Shown here piece by piece: positions 6,920-15,672 of a stretch of DNA of 40,685 bases. Position numbers and translations under genes: made by a program. Position 1 is the first letter of the stretch; the number at the start of each line of letters is the position of its first letter. The notes beneath the pieces were generated by a model that worked only from the letters and a program-made list of their open reading frames with translations, searched no databases and was not told the origin of the DNA. Origin of the DNA: Tannerellaceae bacterium. Lineage in GTDB: Bacteria; Bacteroidota; Bacteroidia; Bacteroidales; Tannerellaceae. Where the stretch lies: contig JAISQD010000178.1 of assembly GCA_031274415.1 (NCBI GenBank), positions 1-40,685 on the forward strand. The letters are read 5' to 3'.

Positions 6920-7546
6920 TTATTCCCAGTTCCCGGCATTGTTGTTGATTTCCGTCAATGAACCAACGCTTAGACCGGGGAATTTGGATTGTTTTTCAGC
7001 CTTGTCATTCAGGTTAAACAGCAATTGCTTGTCGAGATCGCCTAAATAGTCATTGTATTTGACATTCGCTTCGAATACCTTAATCGTGTATCCCGAAGAG
7101 GAGGTAAGGGTGGTCGTATCCATAAAGAATTGGCTTTGCGTGCCGGGCACATTCTTTATGTCATTGACATCGTAGGATTTGCCGAACAAGGTATCTTTCG
7201 CCAGTACCCAAATGGTATCGCGTCTGATCAGGCCTTTCTTTACAGCCTCCTTTTCCGTCATCCCTTTTTCCAACTGTTCGTCTGTTAAAACGCCTTCTTT
7301 AATCAGGAAGGGCAGTTTTTCTTCATTCAGGAATTTGATTAAATCGTTAAAAGAGCCGGCATGCTCCTTATGCACATTTTTATATTCAATCTGCGCTTTA
7401 CGAATGTCGATTAAACGGGCGATAATCGCACTCTCGCGTAATTTCTGCTCCGCCTCAAATTCTATCGGCCCCATAATACTCCTGTAACACATGTAAACAA
7501 GCAGTACAATCACAGCTACAAGCAAAACTTTCAATGCAACTTTCAT
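6920..7546 (-). CDS. Conserved membrane-anchored protein, function unknown
   Basis: A 208-residue protein with a single hydrophobic N-terminal segment (about residues 4-22, VALKVLLVAVIVLLVYMCY) followed by a helical region rich in Glu/Arg/Lys (about 30-62). A mixed domain follows, with a repeated SSSGYTIKVFEANVKY-type beta pattern. I do not recognise a named family. It is conserved-looking, not low complexity, and probably faces the periplasm as a signal-anchored protein. It is the first gene of the operon with DUF3822 and rsmD. A -7-like box (TAAATTTG on the minus strand, 7586-7579) lies 33 bases before the start, without a clear -33 partner. Confidence 0.75.
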   Translation of the reverse strand: MKVALKVLLVAVIVLLVYMCYRSIMGPIEFEAEQKLRESAIIARLIDIRKAQIEYKNVHKEHAGSFNDLIKFLNEEKLPFLIKEGVLTDEQLEKGMTEKEAVKKGLIRRDTIWVLAKDTLFGKSYDVNDIKNVPGTQSQFFMDTTTLTSSSGYTIKVFEANVKYNDYLGDLDKQLLFNLNDKAEKQSKFPGLSVGSLTEINNNAGNWE

Positions 7547-7636
7547 GGTGAATATGTTTTTTAATTTATTTCGTTCGGCAAATTTAAAAAAGAATCTTTA
7601 ATACACTATCTTTATCACAAAAATATTACATACAAA

Positions 7637-9067
7637 ATGATAAATAGTGATCTAAATAGCCGCTTTTTCTCTCATTTTCGGTATAAGCCGACGGAAAACC
7701 AACAATTAACCTTGCAAATCCTTACCGGTTTTCTCCTGTCCGACGATCCCGAAGCGCTATTCCTTTTAAAGGGATATGCCGGTACCGGTAAAACATCGCT
7801 TGTCGGCGCTTTCGTAAAAACGCTTACGGAGCTTGGGCAGAAAACGGTACTGCTTGCGCCTACCGGACGCGCTGCAAAGGTTTTCTCCGGATATGCCGGT
7901 CATCAGGCATACACGATCCACCGGAAAATCTACCGCCAGAAAACATTTTCAAACGAACCCACCGGTTTTCTTCCTGCCGGCAACCTGCACAAAGATACGC
8001 TATTTATCGTCGACGAAGCCTCTATGATTGCCAACGAAGGGTTGGACTCCTTCGTCTTTGGCACAGGGAGATTGCTGGACGACCTGATCCACTATGTCTA
8101 TTCGGGCGTGAACTGCCGCCTGATCCTCATCGGCGACGAAGCGCAGCTGCCTCCCGTATTGCAGGCAGATAGCCCGGCGCTCCGACCGGACATACTCGGG
8201 GGGTATAACCTGCAGGTCAGGGAGGCCGCCCTTTCCCAGGTGGTCAGGCAAAGCGAATCTTCCGGTATCCTCTTTCATGCCACCCGGTTGAGGGAAGCCC
8301 TTTCCTCCGGTACGGTCGCGGTATTTCCAACGCTCCGGTTAGACGGTTTCGCGGATTTCAGGAACATCACGGGCAGTGAACTGATCGAAGAGTTAGCTAC
8401 CGCCTATAGCCGCGACGGGATGGATGAGACAATCGTGATTGTCCGCTCCAACAAGCAGGCGGTCAATTACAATAACGGCATACGTAACCGCATCCTGTAC
8501 CGTGAAGAAGAACTTTCTTCGGGCGACTGGCTGATGATCGTAAAAAACAACTACTATTGGACGTTGGACAACAAAGAGATGGACTTCATTGCCAACGGGG
8601 AAATCGTTCACGTACTCCGCGTTCGCCGCATAACGGAACAATATGGTTTTCGTTTTGCCGATGTACATGTCCGCTTTCAGGATTACGACATGGAGATGGA
8701 GCTGAAAATCCTGCTTGATACCCTGCAAAGCGAAATCCCTGCATTACCCAAAGCGTTGAATGATCAACTTTTTTATACCATTTTAGACGACTACGCCGAT
8801 ATACCGGACAAAGCCGGTAAAATGAAAAAAATGAAAACCGACCCCCATTATAATGCCGTACAAGTCAAGTACGCCTATGCCGTAACGTGTCATAAAGCGC
8901 AAGGCGGACAATGGATGAATGTGTTTATCGACATAGGATATATCACGGAAGAGATGTTGGGTGACGATTTCTACCGGTGGCTGTACACCGCTATTACCCG
9001 CGCAACAAGCCGGCTCTGTTTCGTCAATTTACCCGAAGCCTTTTGTGAGTGTGAGACAAACGCTTAA
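7637..9067 (+). CDS. RecD-like SF1B DNA helicase / AAA ATPase
   Basis: ATP-dependent 5'-3' helicase of the RecD2/Dda type, likely used in DNA repair or replication restart. The 476-residue protein has Walker A GYAGTGKTS (46-54), motif Ia LLAPTGRAAK (72-81) and Walker B VDEAS (125-129). LIGDEAQLPPV acts as motif III. The C-terminal UvrD_C_2 signature is AVTCHKAQGGQW followed by LYTAITRA. It is far shorter than RecD of RecBCD and has no RecB or RecC neighbours, so it is a stand-alone helicase; exonuclease V alpha subunit is a common but misleading name. A weak promoter (TTTA 7583-7586, 20 bases, TATCTTTA 7607-7614) precedes it, divergent from the gene ending at 6920. Confidence 0.9.
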   Translation: MINSDLNSRFFSHFRYKPTENQQLTLQILTGFLLSDDPEALFLLKGYAGTGKTSLVGAFVKTLTELGQKTVLLAPTGRAAKVFSGYAGHQAYTIHRKIYRQKTFSNEPTGFLPAGNLHKDTLFIVDEASMIANEGLDSFVFGTGRLLDDLIHYVYSGVNCRLILIGDEAQLPPVLQADSPALRPDILGGYNLQVREAALSQVVRQSESSGILFHATRLREALSSGTVAVFPTLRLDGFADFRNITGSELIEELATAYSRDGMDETIVIVRSNKQAVNYNNGIRNRILYREEELSSGDWLMIVKNNYYWTLDNKEMDFIANGEIVHVLRVRRITEQYGFRFADVHVRFQDYDMEMELKILLDTLQSEIPALPKALNDQLFYTILDDYADIPDKAGKMKKMKTDPHYNAVQVKYAYAVTCHKAQGGQWMNVFIDIGYITEEMLGDDFYRWLYTAITRATSRLCFVNLPEAFCECETNA

Positions 9068-9108
9068 AAAAACTCACTGTATAAACTGTCGGTTTAGATT
9101 ATATGCTA

Positions 9109-9116
9109 TATCTTTG
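9109..9116 (+). promoter_or_regulatory. -7-like promoter box before glsA
   Basis: TATCTTTG fits TAnnTTTG exactly and lies 20 bases before the glsA start codon. No clear TTTG was found 19-21 bases upstream, so the assignment rests on one box. Confidence 0.4.
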
Positions 9117-9136
9117 TGCCTTAAAGGTGATGTGGA

Positions 9137-9967
9137 ATGGTAGAGCGAACAAATACCCAGTTCATAGATATCAGACAGATTCTCAAAGAGAAAGCACCAT
9201 CGGTTTCTCGAAAACTGCCGGGCTTTATTGTGAATTATCTGATACGTATTGTTCATCAGGATGAACTGAATGAGATACTGAACCGGTATCATGACCGGGA
9301 CGGTGTGGATTTTATGTCGGAGCTTATCAATTATTTTGACCTGACGTTGAGATTGGTTCATGAAGAAAATATCCCTGCTGAAGGACGTTATATTTTTGCT
9401 TCCAACCATCCGCTTGGAGGATTGGACGGGATATGCCTTTCTGCTGTCCTGGGGAAACACTACAAGGGGCATATCCGGTATTTAGTCAATGATTTATTGC
9501 TGTTTATCCCGAATCTCAGATCCATTTTTATTCCGGTCAACAAGCATGGAAGGCAGGCAAAAGAGACGGCGCGTGCGACGGATGAGGCGTACCGTTCGGA
9601 AAACCAGATTATCACCTTCCCCGCCGGCCTTTGCTCCCGTAAGATAAAAGGAGGAATCATGGATCTGGAGTGGCAAAAATCCTTTATACAAAAAGCGGTA
9701 ACCTATCAGCGCGATATTATTCCCATCTATTTTGAAGGGAGAAATTCATCTTTCTTTTACAACGTTGCCAACCTGCGTACCGGATTGGGGCTAAAAATGA
9801 ACTATGAAATGCTTTATCTTTCGGATGAGCTTTTCAGGAGTAAACATGCCACATACCGTATCTACTTTGGCAAGCCGGTACCATGGCAAACATTTGATCA
9901 CACAAAAAAGCCCTCCGAATGGGCGGAATGGGTAAGAGATCTGACTTATAAACTAAAGAATAATTGA
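9137..9967 (+). CDS. glsA: Glycine lipid O-acyltransferase (PlsC-like, GlsA type)
   Basis: PlsC-family acyltransferase at the inner membrane. The paired gene arrangement matches glsB-glsA of Bacteroides thetaiotaomicron, where GlsA adds the second acyl chain to an N-acyl glycine, giving glycine lipid. The 276-residue protein has the acyltransferase signature NHPLGGLDG (His91, Asp97, here with five residues between them instead of the usual four). IFIPVNKHG and TFPAGLCSRK follow as the later substrate-binding motifs. It has no clear membrane span, as in related enzymes. Ten bases separate it from glsB, so the two are co-transcribed; here the order is glsA then glsB. Ordinary 1-acylglycerol-3-phosphate acyltransferase activity is the alternative; the glsB neighbour argues against it. 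Confidence 0.78.
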   Translation: MVERTNTQFIDIRQILKEKAPSVSRKLPGFIVNYLIRIVHQDELNEILNRYHDRDGVDFMSELINYFDLTLRLVHEENIPAEGRYIFASNHPLGGLDGICLSAVLGKHYKGHIRYLVNDLLLFIPNLRSIFIPVNKHGRQAKETARATDEAYRSENQIITFPAGLCSRKIKGGIMDLEWQKSFIQKAVTYQRDIIPIYFEGRNSSFFYNVANLRTGLGLKMNYEMLYLSDELFRSKHATYRIYFGKPVPWQTFDHTKKPSEWAEWVRDLTYKLKNN

Positions 9968-9976
9968 AATACACGT

Positions 9977-10957
9977 ATGCAAGAGATCATTAAACCGGTT
10001 GACCGGTATCTGTTAAAAGCGGAATTAACAAAGGAGAAGTTGCTCCGCAAAACAAATAAATCAAATAACGAAATTTATATTATTACAGCCCACAACGCTC
10101 CTCATGTCATGCAGGAAATCGGGCGGTTACGGGAAATCGCTTTTCGCCATTACGGGGGAGGGACAGGATTTTCTGTCGATATCGACGAGTTTGATACGAT
10201 GGATGATGCATACAGGCAATTGATTGTATGGAGTCCCGAAAATGAGGAGATTTTAGGCGGTTACCGCTTCCTGTGCGGGACGGACGTCAAGTTTGACAGC
10301 GCCGGGAAACCGATGCTCGCTACGTCGCACCTGTTTCATTTCTCCGATACGTTTATTAAAGAGTATCTTCCTTATACGGTAGAGCTTGGGCGCTCTTTTG
10401 TGACGCTGGAATTTCAGGCGACCCGCGAAGGCGTAACCAAAGGGTTGTTTGTCCTTGATAACCTGTGGGATGGACTGGGCGCGTTATCGGTTATTGATCC
10501 CAGTTTGCAGTATTATTTCGGTAAAGTAACCATGTATAAAACGTATAACCCTGAGGCGCGGGATATGATTCTCTATTTTCTGGGGAAGCATTTCCCCGAT
10601 TCCGGCAGTCTGATTACGCCTATTCATCCGTTGCGGATCAATGAGGATAGCGAGAAAATGAGCAGGCTGTTTCCGTTCGATAATTTTAAAGAGAACTACC
10701 GGATATTAAACCAGGAGGTCAGGAAGTTCGGGATTAATGTCCCGCCGTTGGTGAGCGCATATATGAGCCTTTCGCCCAAGATGCGCGTTTTCGGCACAGC
10801 GATCAACCATGAATTTGGCGAAGTGGAAGAGACAGGTATACTGATTGCAATTAATGAGATTCTGGTAGAAAAGAAAAAAAGGCATATCGAAACCTATCTG
10901 AAAGAAGAGTGTCAATCTGCCGATCTGATCAAGAACACCTCTCCCGCCCATTCCTGA
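9977..10957 (+). CDS. glsB: Glycine N-acyltransferase, GNAT/OlsB-like (GlsB type)
   Basis: A 326-residue GNAT-fold acyltransferase related to ornithine-lipid OlsB. In Bacteroides, GlsB transfers a 3-hydroxy fatty acyl chain to glycine, making the N-acyl glycine (commendamide) that GlsA then O-acylates. Seen here: IGRLREIAFRHYGGGTG (about 45-61), EILGGYRF (about 91-98) and VELGRSFV (about 132-139), matching the OlsB-type core. A C-terminal region with SPKMRVFGTAINHEFGEVEE follows. The GlsA-type acyltransferase is immediately upstream. The stop codon lies inside the loop of the terminator hairpin shared with convergent trxA. Glycine as the amino acid is inferred from family and context. Confidence 0.78.
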   Translation: MQEIIKPVDRYLLKAELTKEKLLRKTNKSNNEIYIITAHNAPHVMQEIGRLREIAFRHYGGGTGFSVDIDEFDTMDDAYRQLIVWSPENEEILGGYRFLCGTDVKFDSAGKPMLATSHLFHFSDTFIKEYLPYTVELGRSFVTLEFQATREGVTKGLFVLDNLWDGLGALSVIDPSLQYYFGKVTMYKTYNPEARDMILYFLGKHFPDSGSLITPIHPLRINEDSEKMSRLFPFDNFKENYRILNQEVRKFGINVPPLVSAYMSLSPKMRVFGTAINHEFGEVEETGILIAINEILVEKKKRHIETYLKEECQSADLIKNTSPAHS

Positions 10958-10970
10958 AAAGGAGCGGGAG
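10941..10970. terminator. Bidirectional terminator hairpin between glsB and trxA
   Basis: CTCCCGC (10941-10947) pairs with GCGGGAG (10964-10970), and TCC (10952-10954) pairs with GGA (10961-10963) above a bulge. The glsB stop codon is in the loop and the trxA stop lies 8 bases beyond. T-runs are short on both sides, so termination strength is uncertain. Confidence 0.55.
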
Positions 10971-10977
10971 GCAGTGT

Positions 10978-11295
10978 TTATTCTACTAATGCATTAATCT
11001 TGTCAACAAACGAAGATTTTTGTGCTGCACCCACCAGCTTGTCTACCATTTTGCCATCTTTAAAGAAAAGAACGGTGGGAATATTGCGGATACCAAACTG
11101 GGCTACTACCGTATTGTTGTTGTCCACATTCATCTTACCAATGGTTACGCGTCCGTCATATTCCTCAGCCAACTCATCAATAACCGGGCCTATCATACGG
11201 CAGGGGCCGCACCATTCCGCCCAAAAATCAAGTACCATCGGTTTGCCCGACTGTACTAATTCTTCAAAGTTTGTGTCTGTTACTTCTAAAGCCAT
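10978..11295 (-). CDS. trxA: Thioredoxin
   Basis: A 105-residue cytoplasmic thioredoxin, the general protein disulfide reductase reduced by thioredoxin reductase. The active site WCGPC (Cys29, Cys32) is intact, followed by the family's DELAEEYDGRV segment, the cis-proline loop IRNIPTV and the FKDG turn. No signal peptide is present, so it is not one of the exported thioredoxins common in Bacteroidales. It sits 77 bases downstream of dnaE on the same strand but has its own good promoter in that gap, so it is probably transcribed separately. Confidence 0.96.
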   Translation of the reverse strand: MALEVTDTNFEELVQSGKPMVLDFWAEWCGPCRMIGPVIDELAEEYDGRVTIGKMNVDNNNTVVAQFGIRNIPTVLFFKDGKMVDKLVGAAQKSSFVDKINALVE

Positions 11296-11337
11296 ACCTT
11301 TATTATTTTCAATTAAGTCGTTTTTATTTTGTCAAGT

Positions 11338-11369
11338 CAAAGTTACAAACTCTTTTGCAGTCAGCCAAA
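11338..11369 (-). promoter_or_regulatory. trxA promoter, full match
   Basis: On the minus strand, TTTG (11369-11366), a 20-base spacer and TAACTTTG (11345-11338) match the Bacteroidetes consensus. Transcription would begin near 11331, giving a leader of about 36 bases. It lies wholly within the dnaE-trxA gap. Confidence 0.65.
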
Positions 11370-11372
11370 CAA

Positions 11373-14300
11373 TCAATTGATTTTAAAGTCAATATTCCCG
11401 TTTTCTTGCAGATAATCAACCAGTTCCCGCGTTACATTCAAACGGATATTTTTTGAAAACAGATTGATGAAGATATTGTTTTCACCGTCGATGACTTTAA
11501 AATACAACAAACTTTGCCCGGGATTTGTTTTGATCAATACCGAAAGCTCGGTAATGGTGGGTTCGTCCAGGTCATGGATCGGTACGGTGATGCTTATTTT
11601 CTCGATCAGTTTGTCTTTCTCCTCCTGCAACAGGCGTATCGAACCGATACGGAAGTCCAATTCATGCTCTTTCCAACGGTGAGGCTCGACACACGCTTTG
11701 ATGAGCAGGTAAAGCCCCGCTTTGAGGTAGTTGTTGAACTCCACATAATCATTCCCGAACAGGGCGATTTCCGCACTACCGGTGAAATCCTCTATTTTCA
11801 TCACTCCGTAAGGGCTTCCTTTCTTGGTCATCCCTTCGCGCACATCCGTCACAATACCGCCAACCAGTATCTCGCGACCCACTAAGCTTTCCTTGTCGTT
11901 CAGTTCCGTTACGCCCGTGTTGCAGACATGCGTTAAAATAATACGGTAAGGATCAAGCGGATGGGCGGAGAGATAAATACCGACCAGCTCTTTTTCCTTA
12001 TTTAACCGTACAAGATCGCTCCAATGCTCGCACGCCGGTATTTCCGGTTTGGCGATCGACACAAAGTTCTCGTCTCCGAAAAGGGAGTTGGCCGCGGAGG
12101 ACTTATCCGCCTGAAACGTATTGCCATACCGCAAAAGGGTTTCGATGAACGGGTCGCCCTTTATCCCGTCGGTAAAAAACTGCTCCCGCTGGATACCCAT
12201 GTTATCGAACGCCCCGGAAAGGGCTAAGGCTTCCATGTTCTTTTTGTTACAGACCGTCAGGTTGATCCGCTCTACGAAATCAAAGATATCTTTAAAGGGG
12301 CCGTTCTTGCGCTCTTCTATGATATTGACGACAACCGATTCGCCCACCCCTTTTACCGCACCCAATCCAAAACGGATATCGCCCTTTTTGTTTACACTGA
12401 ACTTCAGGATCGACTCGTTCACGTCCGGCCCCAACACCTGGATACCCATCGCCTTGCATTCGTCCATGAATTTCGTGATGTCCGTAATGTTGGAAAGGCT
12501 ACGGCTCAGCACCGCCGCCATGTATTCCGACGGATAGTTGGCTTTCAGGTAAGCCGTCTGGTAGGCCACCCATGAGTAGCAGGTCGCATGGCTTTTGTTA
12601 AAGGCATAGGAGGCAAACTTTTCCCAGTCGCCCCAGATCTTGTTCAACGTTTTTTCTTCATATCCGTTGGCCTTTCCGCCGGACAGGAATTGCTCTTTCA
12701 GGGCATTCATCTTGTCAATAAGCTTTTTACCCATCGCTTTGCGCAAGGCGTCGCTTTCGCCCCGTGTGAAGCCGGCCAACAGGCGCGACAGCAACATCAC
12801 CTGTTCCTGATACACCGTAATGCCATACGTATCCTGCAGATACCTTTCCATCACGGGAATATCATACGTGATCTTTTCCCTTCCCTGCTTACGGGCGATG
12901 AACGAGGGGATATAGTCCATTGGACCGGGGCGGTACAGGGCATTCATCGCGATAAGGTCTTCGAACTTTGAAGGTTGAAGGTCTTTGAGGTATTTCTGCA
13001 TACCGGCCGATTCAAACTGGAACGTACCGGTTGTCTTCCCCTGGCAATAGAGGTCGAATGTTTTTTTGTCTTCGAGGTCGATATGGTTGATATCTATTTT
13101 CAGGCCTGTCGTCAGATACACGTTTTCGACCGCCTCCTTAATAATAGACAGGGTCTTCAGTCCGAGAAAGTCCATTTTAATCAGGCCGGTCTCTTCAATG
13201 ACCGACCCCTCGTATTGTGTCACCAATATCTCTTCGCCGGTATCCTTATCTTTTGCCGTACCGACAGGGACGACATTGGAGATATCCTCTTTCCCGATAA
13301 TGACGCCGCAGGCATGTACGCCGATATTCCGGACATTCCCCTCCAGCATCTGGGCATATTTCAAGGTTTCACGCGTCAGCATATCCGGCGAGTTGGCCGC
13401 CTCTTTCAGCTCCGGGACATAGTCTATCGCAGCCTTCAGGCTGACCTTTTTTACGTCGGGTATCTTGTCGGGCACCAATTTTGCCAGGCGGTTGGATTCG
13501 GACAGGGACAATCTTTGTACGCGGGCGACATCCTTTATGGCCGATTTGGTTGCCATCGTGCCATAAGTAATGATATGGGCGACCTTCTCTTTCCCGTATT
13601 TCTCCGTGACCCAGCGCAGGATGTCTCCCCGCCCGTCGTCATCGAAATCCACGTCGATATCAGGCATCGAGATACGGTCGGGGTTGAGGAACCGTTCGAA
13701 CAGCAAGTCGTATTTTACCGGATCAATATCGGTAATTCCCAGACAATAAGCCACCGCAGAGCCTGCTGCCGAACCGCGTCCCGGTCCGACGGAAACGCCC
13801 ATTTCGCGGGCGGCATGGATAAAGTCCTGCACGATCAGGAAATAGCCGGGATATCCCATGCGCTTAATCGTGCCCAATTCAAAATCCAGCCGTTCGGTAA
13901 TCTCTTCCGAAAAGGGTTGGGGATATCTCTTCTTAGCGCCCTCGTAGGTGAGGTGCCGCAAATAGTCGTCGTTGTCGGTGACGCCTTCCGGTAAAGGGTA
14001 ATCCGGCATCAGCGGGTCGTTGTCGATGGAATAAAATTCGACCTTCTCGGCCACCTCGAGCGTATTCCGCAAGACCTCCGGTATATCGGCGAAGATGGCG
14101 TTCATCTCCATTGTACTTTTCATCCATTCCTGCTTCGAATAGCGCATGCGCGACGGGTCATCCAAATCTTTCCCCGTACTGAGGCAAATCAGGCGGTCGT
14201 GCGCTTCGGCGTCTTCTTCGTTGACAAAATGGACGTCGTTGGTGGCTATCAGCTTGACCCCGTGCTTATGCGCCAAGTCGATTAAAGCGGCATTGACCTC

Positions 14301-15014
14301 TTTTTGCTTGACGTATGTTGTTTGATCGGCATTCGGATTCGTCGTTTCATGCCGCTGAAGCTCCAGGTAGTAATCGTCCCCGAAAAGGCGTTTAAACCAC
14401 AGGATAGAGGCTTCGGCTTTGTGTATCTGCCCGTTCATGATATGCTGCGGCACCTCCCCTCCGAGACAGGCGGAGCAGACGATCAGGTCTTCATGGTACT
14501 TTTCCAGCAACTCCTTGTCGATACGCGGACGCCCGTAAAACCCCTCCACCCACGAGATGGAGACCATCTTGATCAGGTTCCGGTACCCTTTCAGGTTCTT
14601 GGCCAGTACGACCAAATGCCACCCGCTTAAATCCTCTTTCCCCTCTTTGCTCGCCCTGCCGTTGCGTGCGCAGTAGCACTCGCAGCCGATAATCGGTTTG
14701 AACAGGGAAGCTCTACATTCCTCTATTTTGTCGGAGAGTTTCCTCATGCGTACCAACTCCTCTTCCGAAGGATTGGTTTTGTCGTTCAGTCCGTTCAGCT
14801 CCTTTTCGCAATCTTTTATGGTGGCGAAGTATTTGCTGTTCTTCTTATTGACTTTATTGTAAAATTCTTTGATGCCGTACATGCTGCCGTGATCGGTGAC
14901 GGCAATGGCAGTCATGTTGTCTTTTTGCGCTTTGTCTATCAGGGCGTCTATCGAAGCTTGTCCATCCAGTAACGAATACTGCGTATGCACATGTAAATGT
15001 ATAAAGGGTTCCAT
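11373..15014 (-). CDS. dnaE: DNA polymerase III alpha subunit DnaE
   Basis: Replicative DNA polymerase catalytic subunit, 1213 residues. The PHP domain opens the protein (HLHVHTQYSLLDGQ at 6-19, TDHGSMYG at 40-47). The palm carries GPGRGSAAGS (410-419) and the catalytic PDIDVDFDD with Asp452 and Asp454. Helix-hairpin-helix residues follow, and the C-terminal OB fold begins near VGREILVGGIVTD. There is no inserted 3'-5' exonuclease, so it is DnaE, not PolC. No intein or frameshift is visible. It begins 6 bases after the HAD phosphatase gene and is the last gene of a probable galM-HAD-dnaE operon, an unusual set of partners. Confidence 0.97.
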   Translation of the reverse strand: MEPFIHLHVHTQYSLLDGQASIDALIDKAQKDNMTAIAVTDHGSMYGIKEFYNKVNKKNSKYFATIKDCEKELNGLNDKTNPSEEELVRMRKLSDKIEECRASLFKPIIGCECYCARNGRASKEGKEDLSGWHLVVLAKNLKGYRNLIKMVSISWVEGFYGRPRIDKELLEKYHEDLIVCSACLGGEVPQHIMNGQIHKAEASILWFKRLFGDDYYLELQRHETTNPNADQTTYVKQKEVNAALIDLAHKHGVKLIATNDVHFVNEEDAEAHDRLICLSTGKDLDDPSRMRYSKQEWMKSTMEMNAIFADIPEVLRNTLEVAEKVEFYSIDNDPLMPDYPLPEGVTDNDDYLRHLTYEGAKKRYPQPFSEEITERLDFELGTIKRMGYPGYFLIVQDFIHAAREMGVSVGPGRGSAAGSAVAYCLGITDIDPVKYDLLFERFLNPDRISMPDIDVDFDDDGRGDILRWVTEKYGKEKVAHIITYGTMATKSAIKDVARVQRLSLSESNRLAKLVPDKIPDVKKVSLKAAIDYVPELKEAANSPDMLTRETLKYAQMLEGNVRNIGVHACGVIIGKEDISNVVPVGTAKDKDTGEEILVTQYEGSVIEETGLIKMDFLGLKTLSIIKEAVENVYLTTGLKIDINHIDLEDKKTFDLYCQGKTTGTFQFESAGMQKYLKDLQPSKFEDLIAMNALYRPGPMDYIPSFIARKQGREKITYDIPVMERYLQDTYGITVYQEQVMLLSRLLAGFTRGESDALRKAMGKKLIDKMNALKEQFLSGGKANGYEEKTLNKIWGDWEKFASYAFNKSHATCYSWVAYQTAYLKANYPSEYMAAVLSRSLSNITDITKFMDECKAMGIQVLGPDVNESILKFSVNKKGDIRFGLGAVKGVGESVVVNIIEERKNGPFKDIFDFVERINLTVCNKKNMEALALSGAFDNMGIQREQFFTDGIKGDPFIETLLRYGNTFQADKSSAANSLFGDENFVSIAKPEIPACEHWSDLVRLNKEKELVGIYLSAHPLDPYRIILTHVCNTGVTELNDKESLVGREILVGGIVTDVREGMTKKGSPYGVMKIEDFTGSAEIALFGNDYVEFNNYLKAGLYLLIKACVEPHRWKEHELDFRIGSIRLLQEEKDKLIEKISITVPIHDLDEPTITELSVLIKTNPGQSLLYFKVIDGENNIFINLFSKNIRLNVTRELVDYLQENGNIDFKIN

Positions 15015-15020
15015 TGTTCT

Positions 15021-15653
15021 CTAAAATAAAATGTATATTAACTGATCGACAGCCCTGCGCCAATCCTCCCCGTTCCTTGGCTGATAGGTTTTCATCCCCA
15101 GGGAGGCAGCAACGTCTATGTTCTTTTTGCCGTCGTCGATAAACAGCGATTCGGAGGGGATCATACCCGCATCCTGAAACATAAACTCGAAAATGCGGGG
15201 GTCTGGTTTGGTTATTCCCACTTCGTAAGAGGCGTATATTTTGTCAAAATAAGCGGTGACAGGCCGTCCGGCCGGTGTAAAGCCGGCCGACCTCGCCCAT
15301 CCCATAATGACAGGATTGGTATTGCTCAAAAGATAGACGCTGTATTTCTTCCTTAGTTCGAGAATATAATCCAGTTTGTATTGCGGCGTATCAGCAATGA
15401 ACCCTTTCCAGCAATAGGTGATGGCCTCTTTGGAAAGCTCTTTCCCGACGTGCCTGCTCAGCTTTTCACAGAAGTCGTCAAAGGTGATCTGACCATTTTC
15501 CAGCTCGAGGAAAATCCCTTTTTGCTGATAGGGATCAAGCAGCTCCCGCGCGTCCGTCACGCCGATCTCCTCAAAACGCCGCACCGTACGTTCCATGTCC
15601 AAATCAATGATCACTCCCCCCAAATCAAATACAACGTCTCTTATTCCCGGCAT
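15021..15653 (-). CDS. HAD-superfamily phosphatase (YihX-like)
   Basis: A 210-residue cytoplasmic HAD hydrolase. Motif I is VVFDLGGVIIDLD with nucleophile Asp10, motif II is LLSNTN, motif III the Lys in GITKPD, and motif IV IDDGKKN. A helical cap lies between motifs I and II (about 18-85). This pattern matches the subgroup including YihX, which dephosphorylates alpha-glucose-1-phosphate, although substrates vary widely across the subgroup. It lies between a lipoprotein aldose epimerase (19 bases upstream) and dnaE (6 bases downstream). A sugar phosphate substrate would suit the epimerase neighbour, but that is inference. Confidence 0.85.
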   Translation of the reverse strand: MPGIRDVVFDLGGVIIDLDMERTVRRFEEIGVTDARELLDPYQQKGIFLELENGQITFDDFCEKLSRHVGKELSKEAITYCWKGFIADTPQYKLDYILELRKKYSVYLLSNTNPVIMGWARSAGFTPAGRPVTAYFDKIYASYEVGITKPDPRIFEFMFQDAGMIPSESLFIDDGKKNIDVAASLGMKTYQPRNGEDWRRAVDQLIYILF

Positions 15654-15672
15654 AGCGTCTGTCTTTCCCGTT

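Noticed and set aside
12975..13994. Long plus-strand ORF opposite dnaE (339 codons)
   Set aside because: It lies entirely inside the conserved dnaE coding sequence, with no recognisable motifs of its own.
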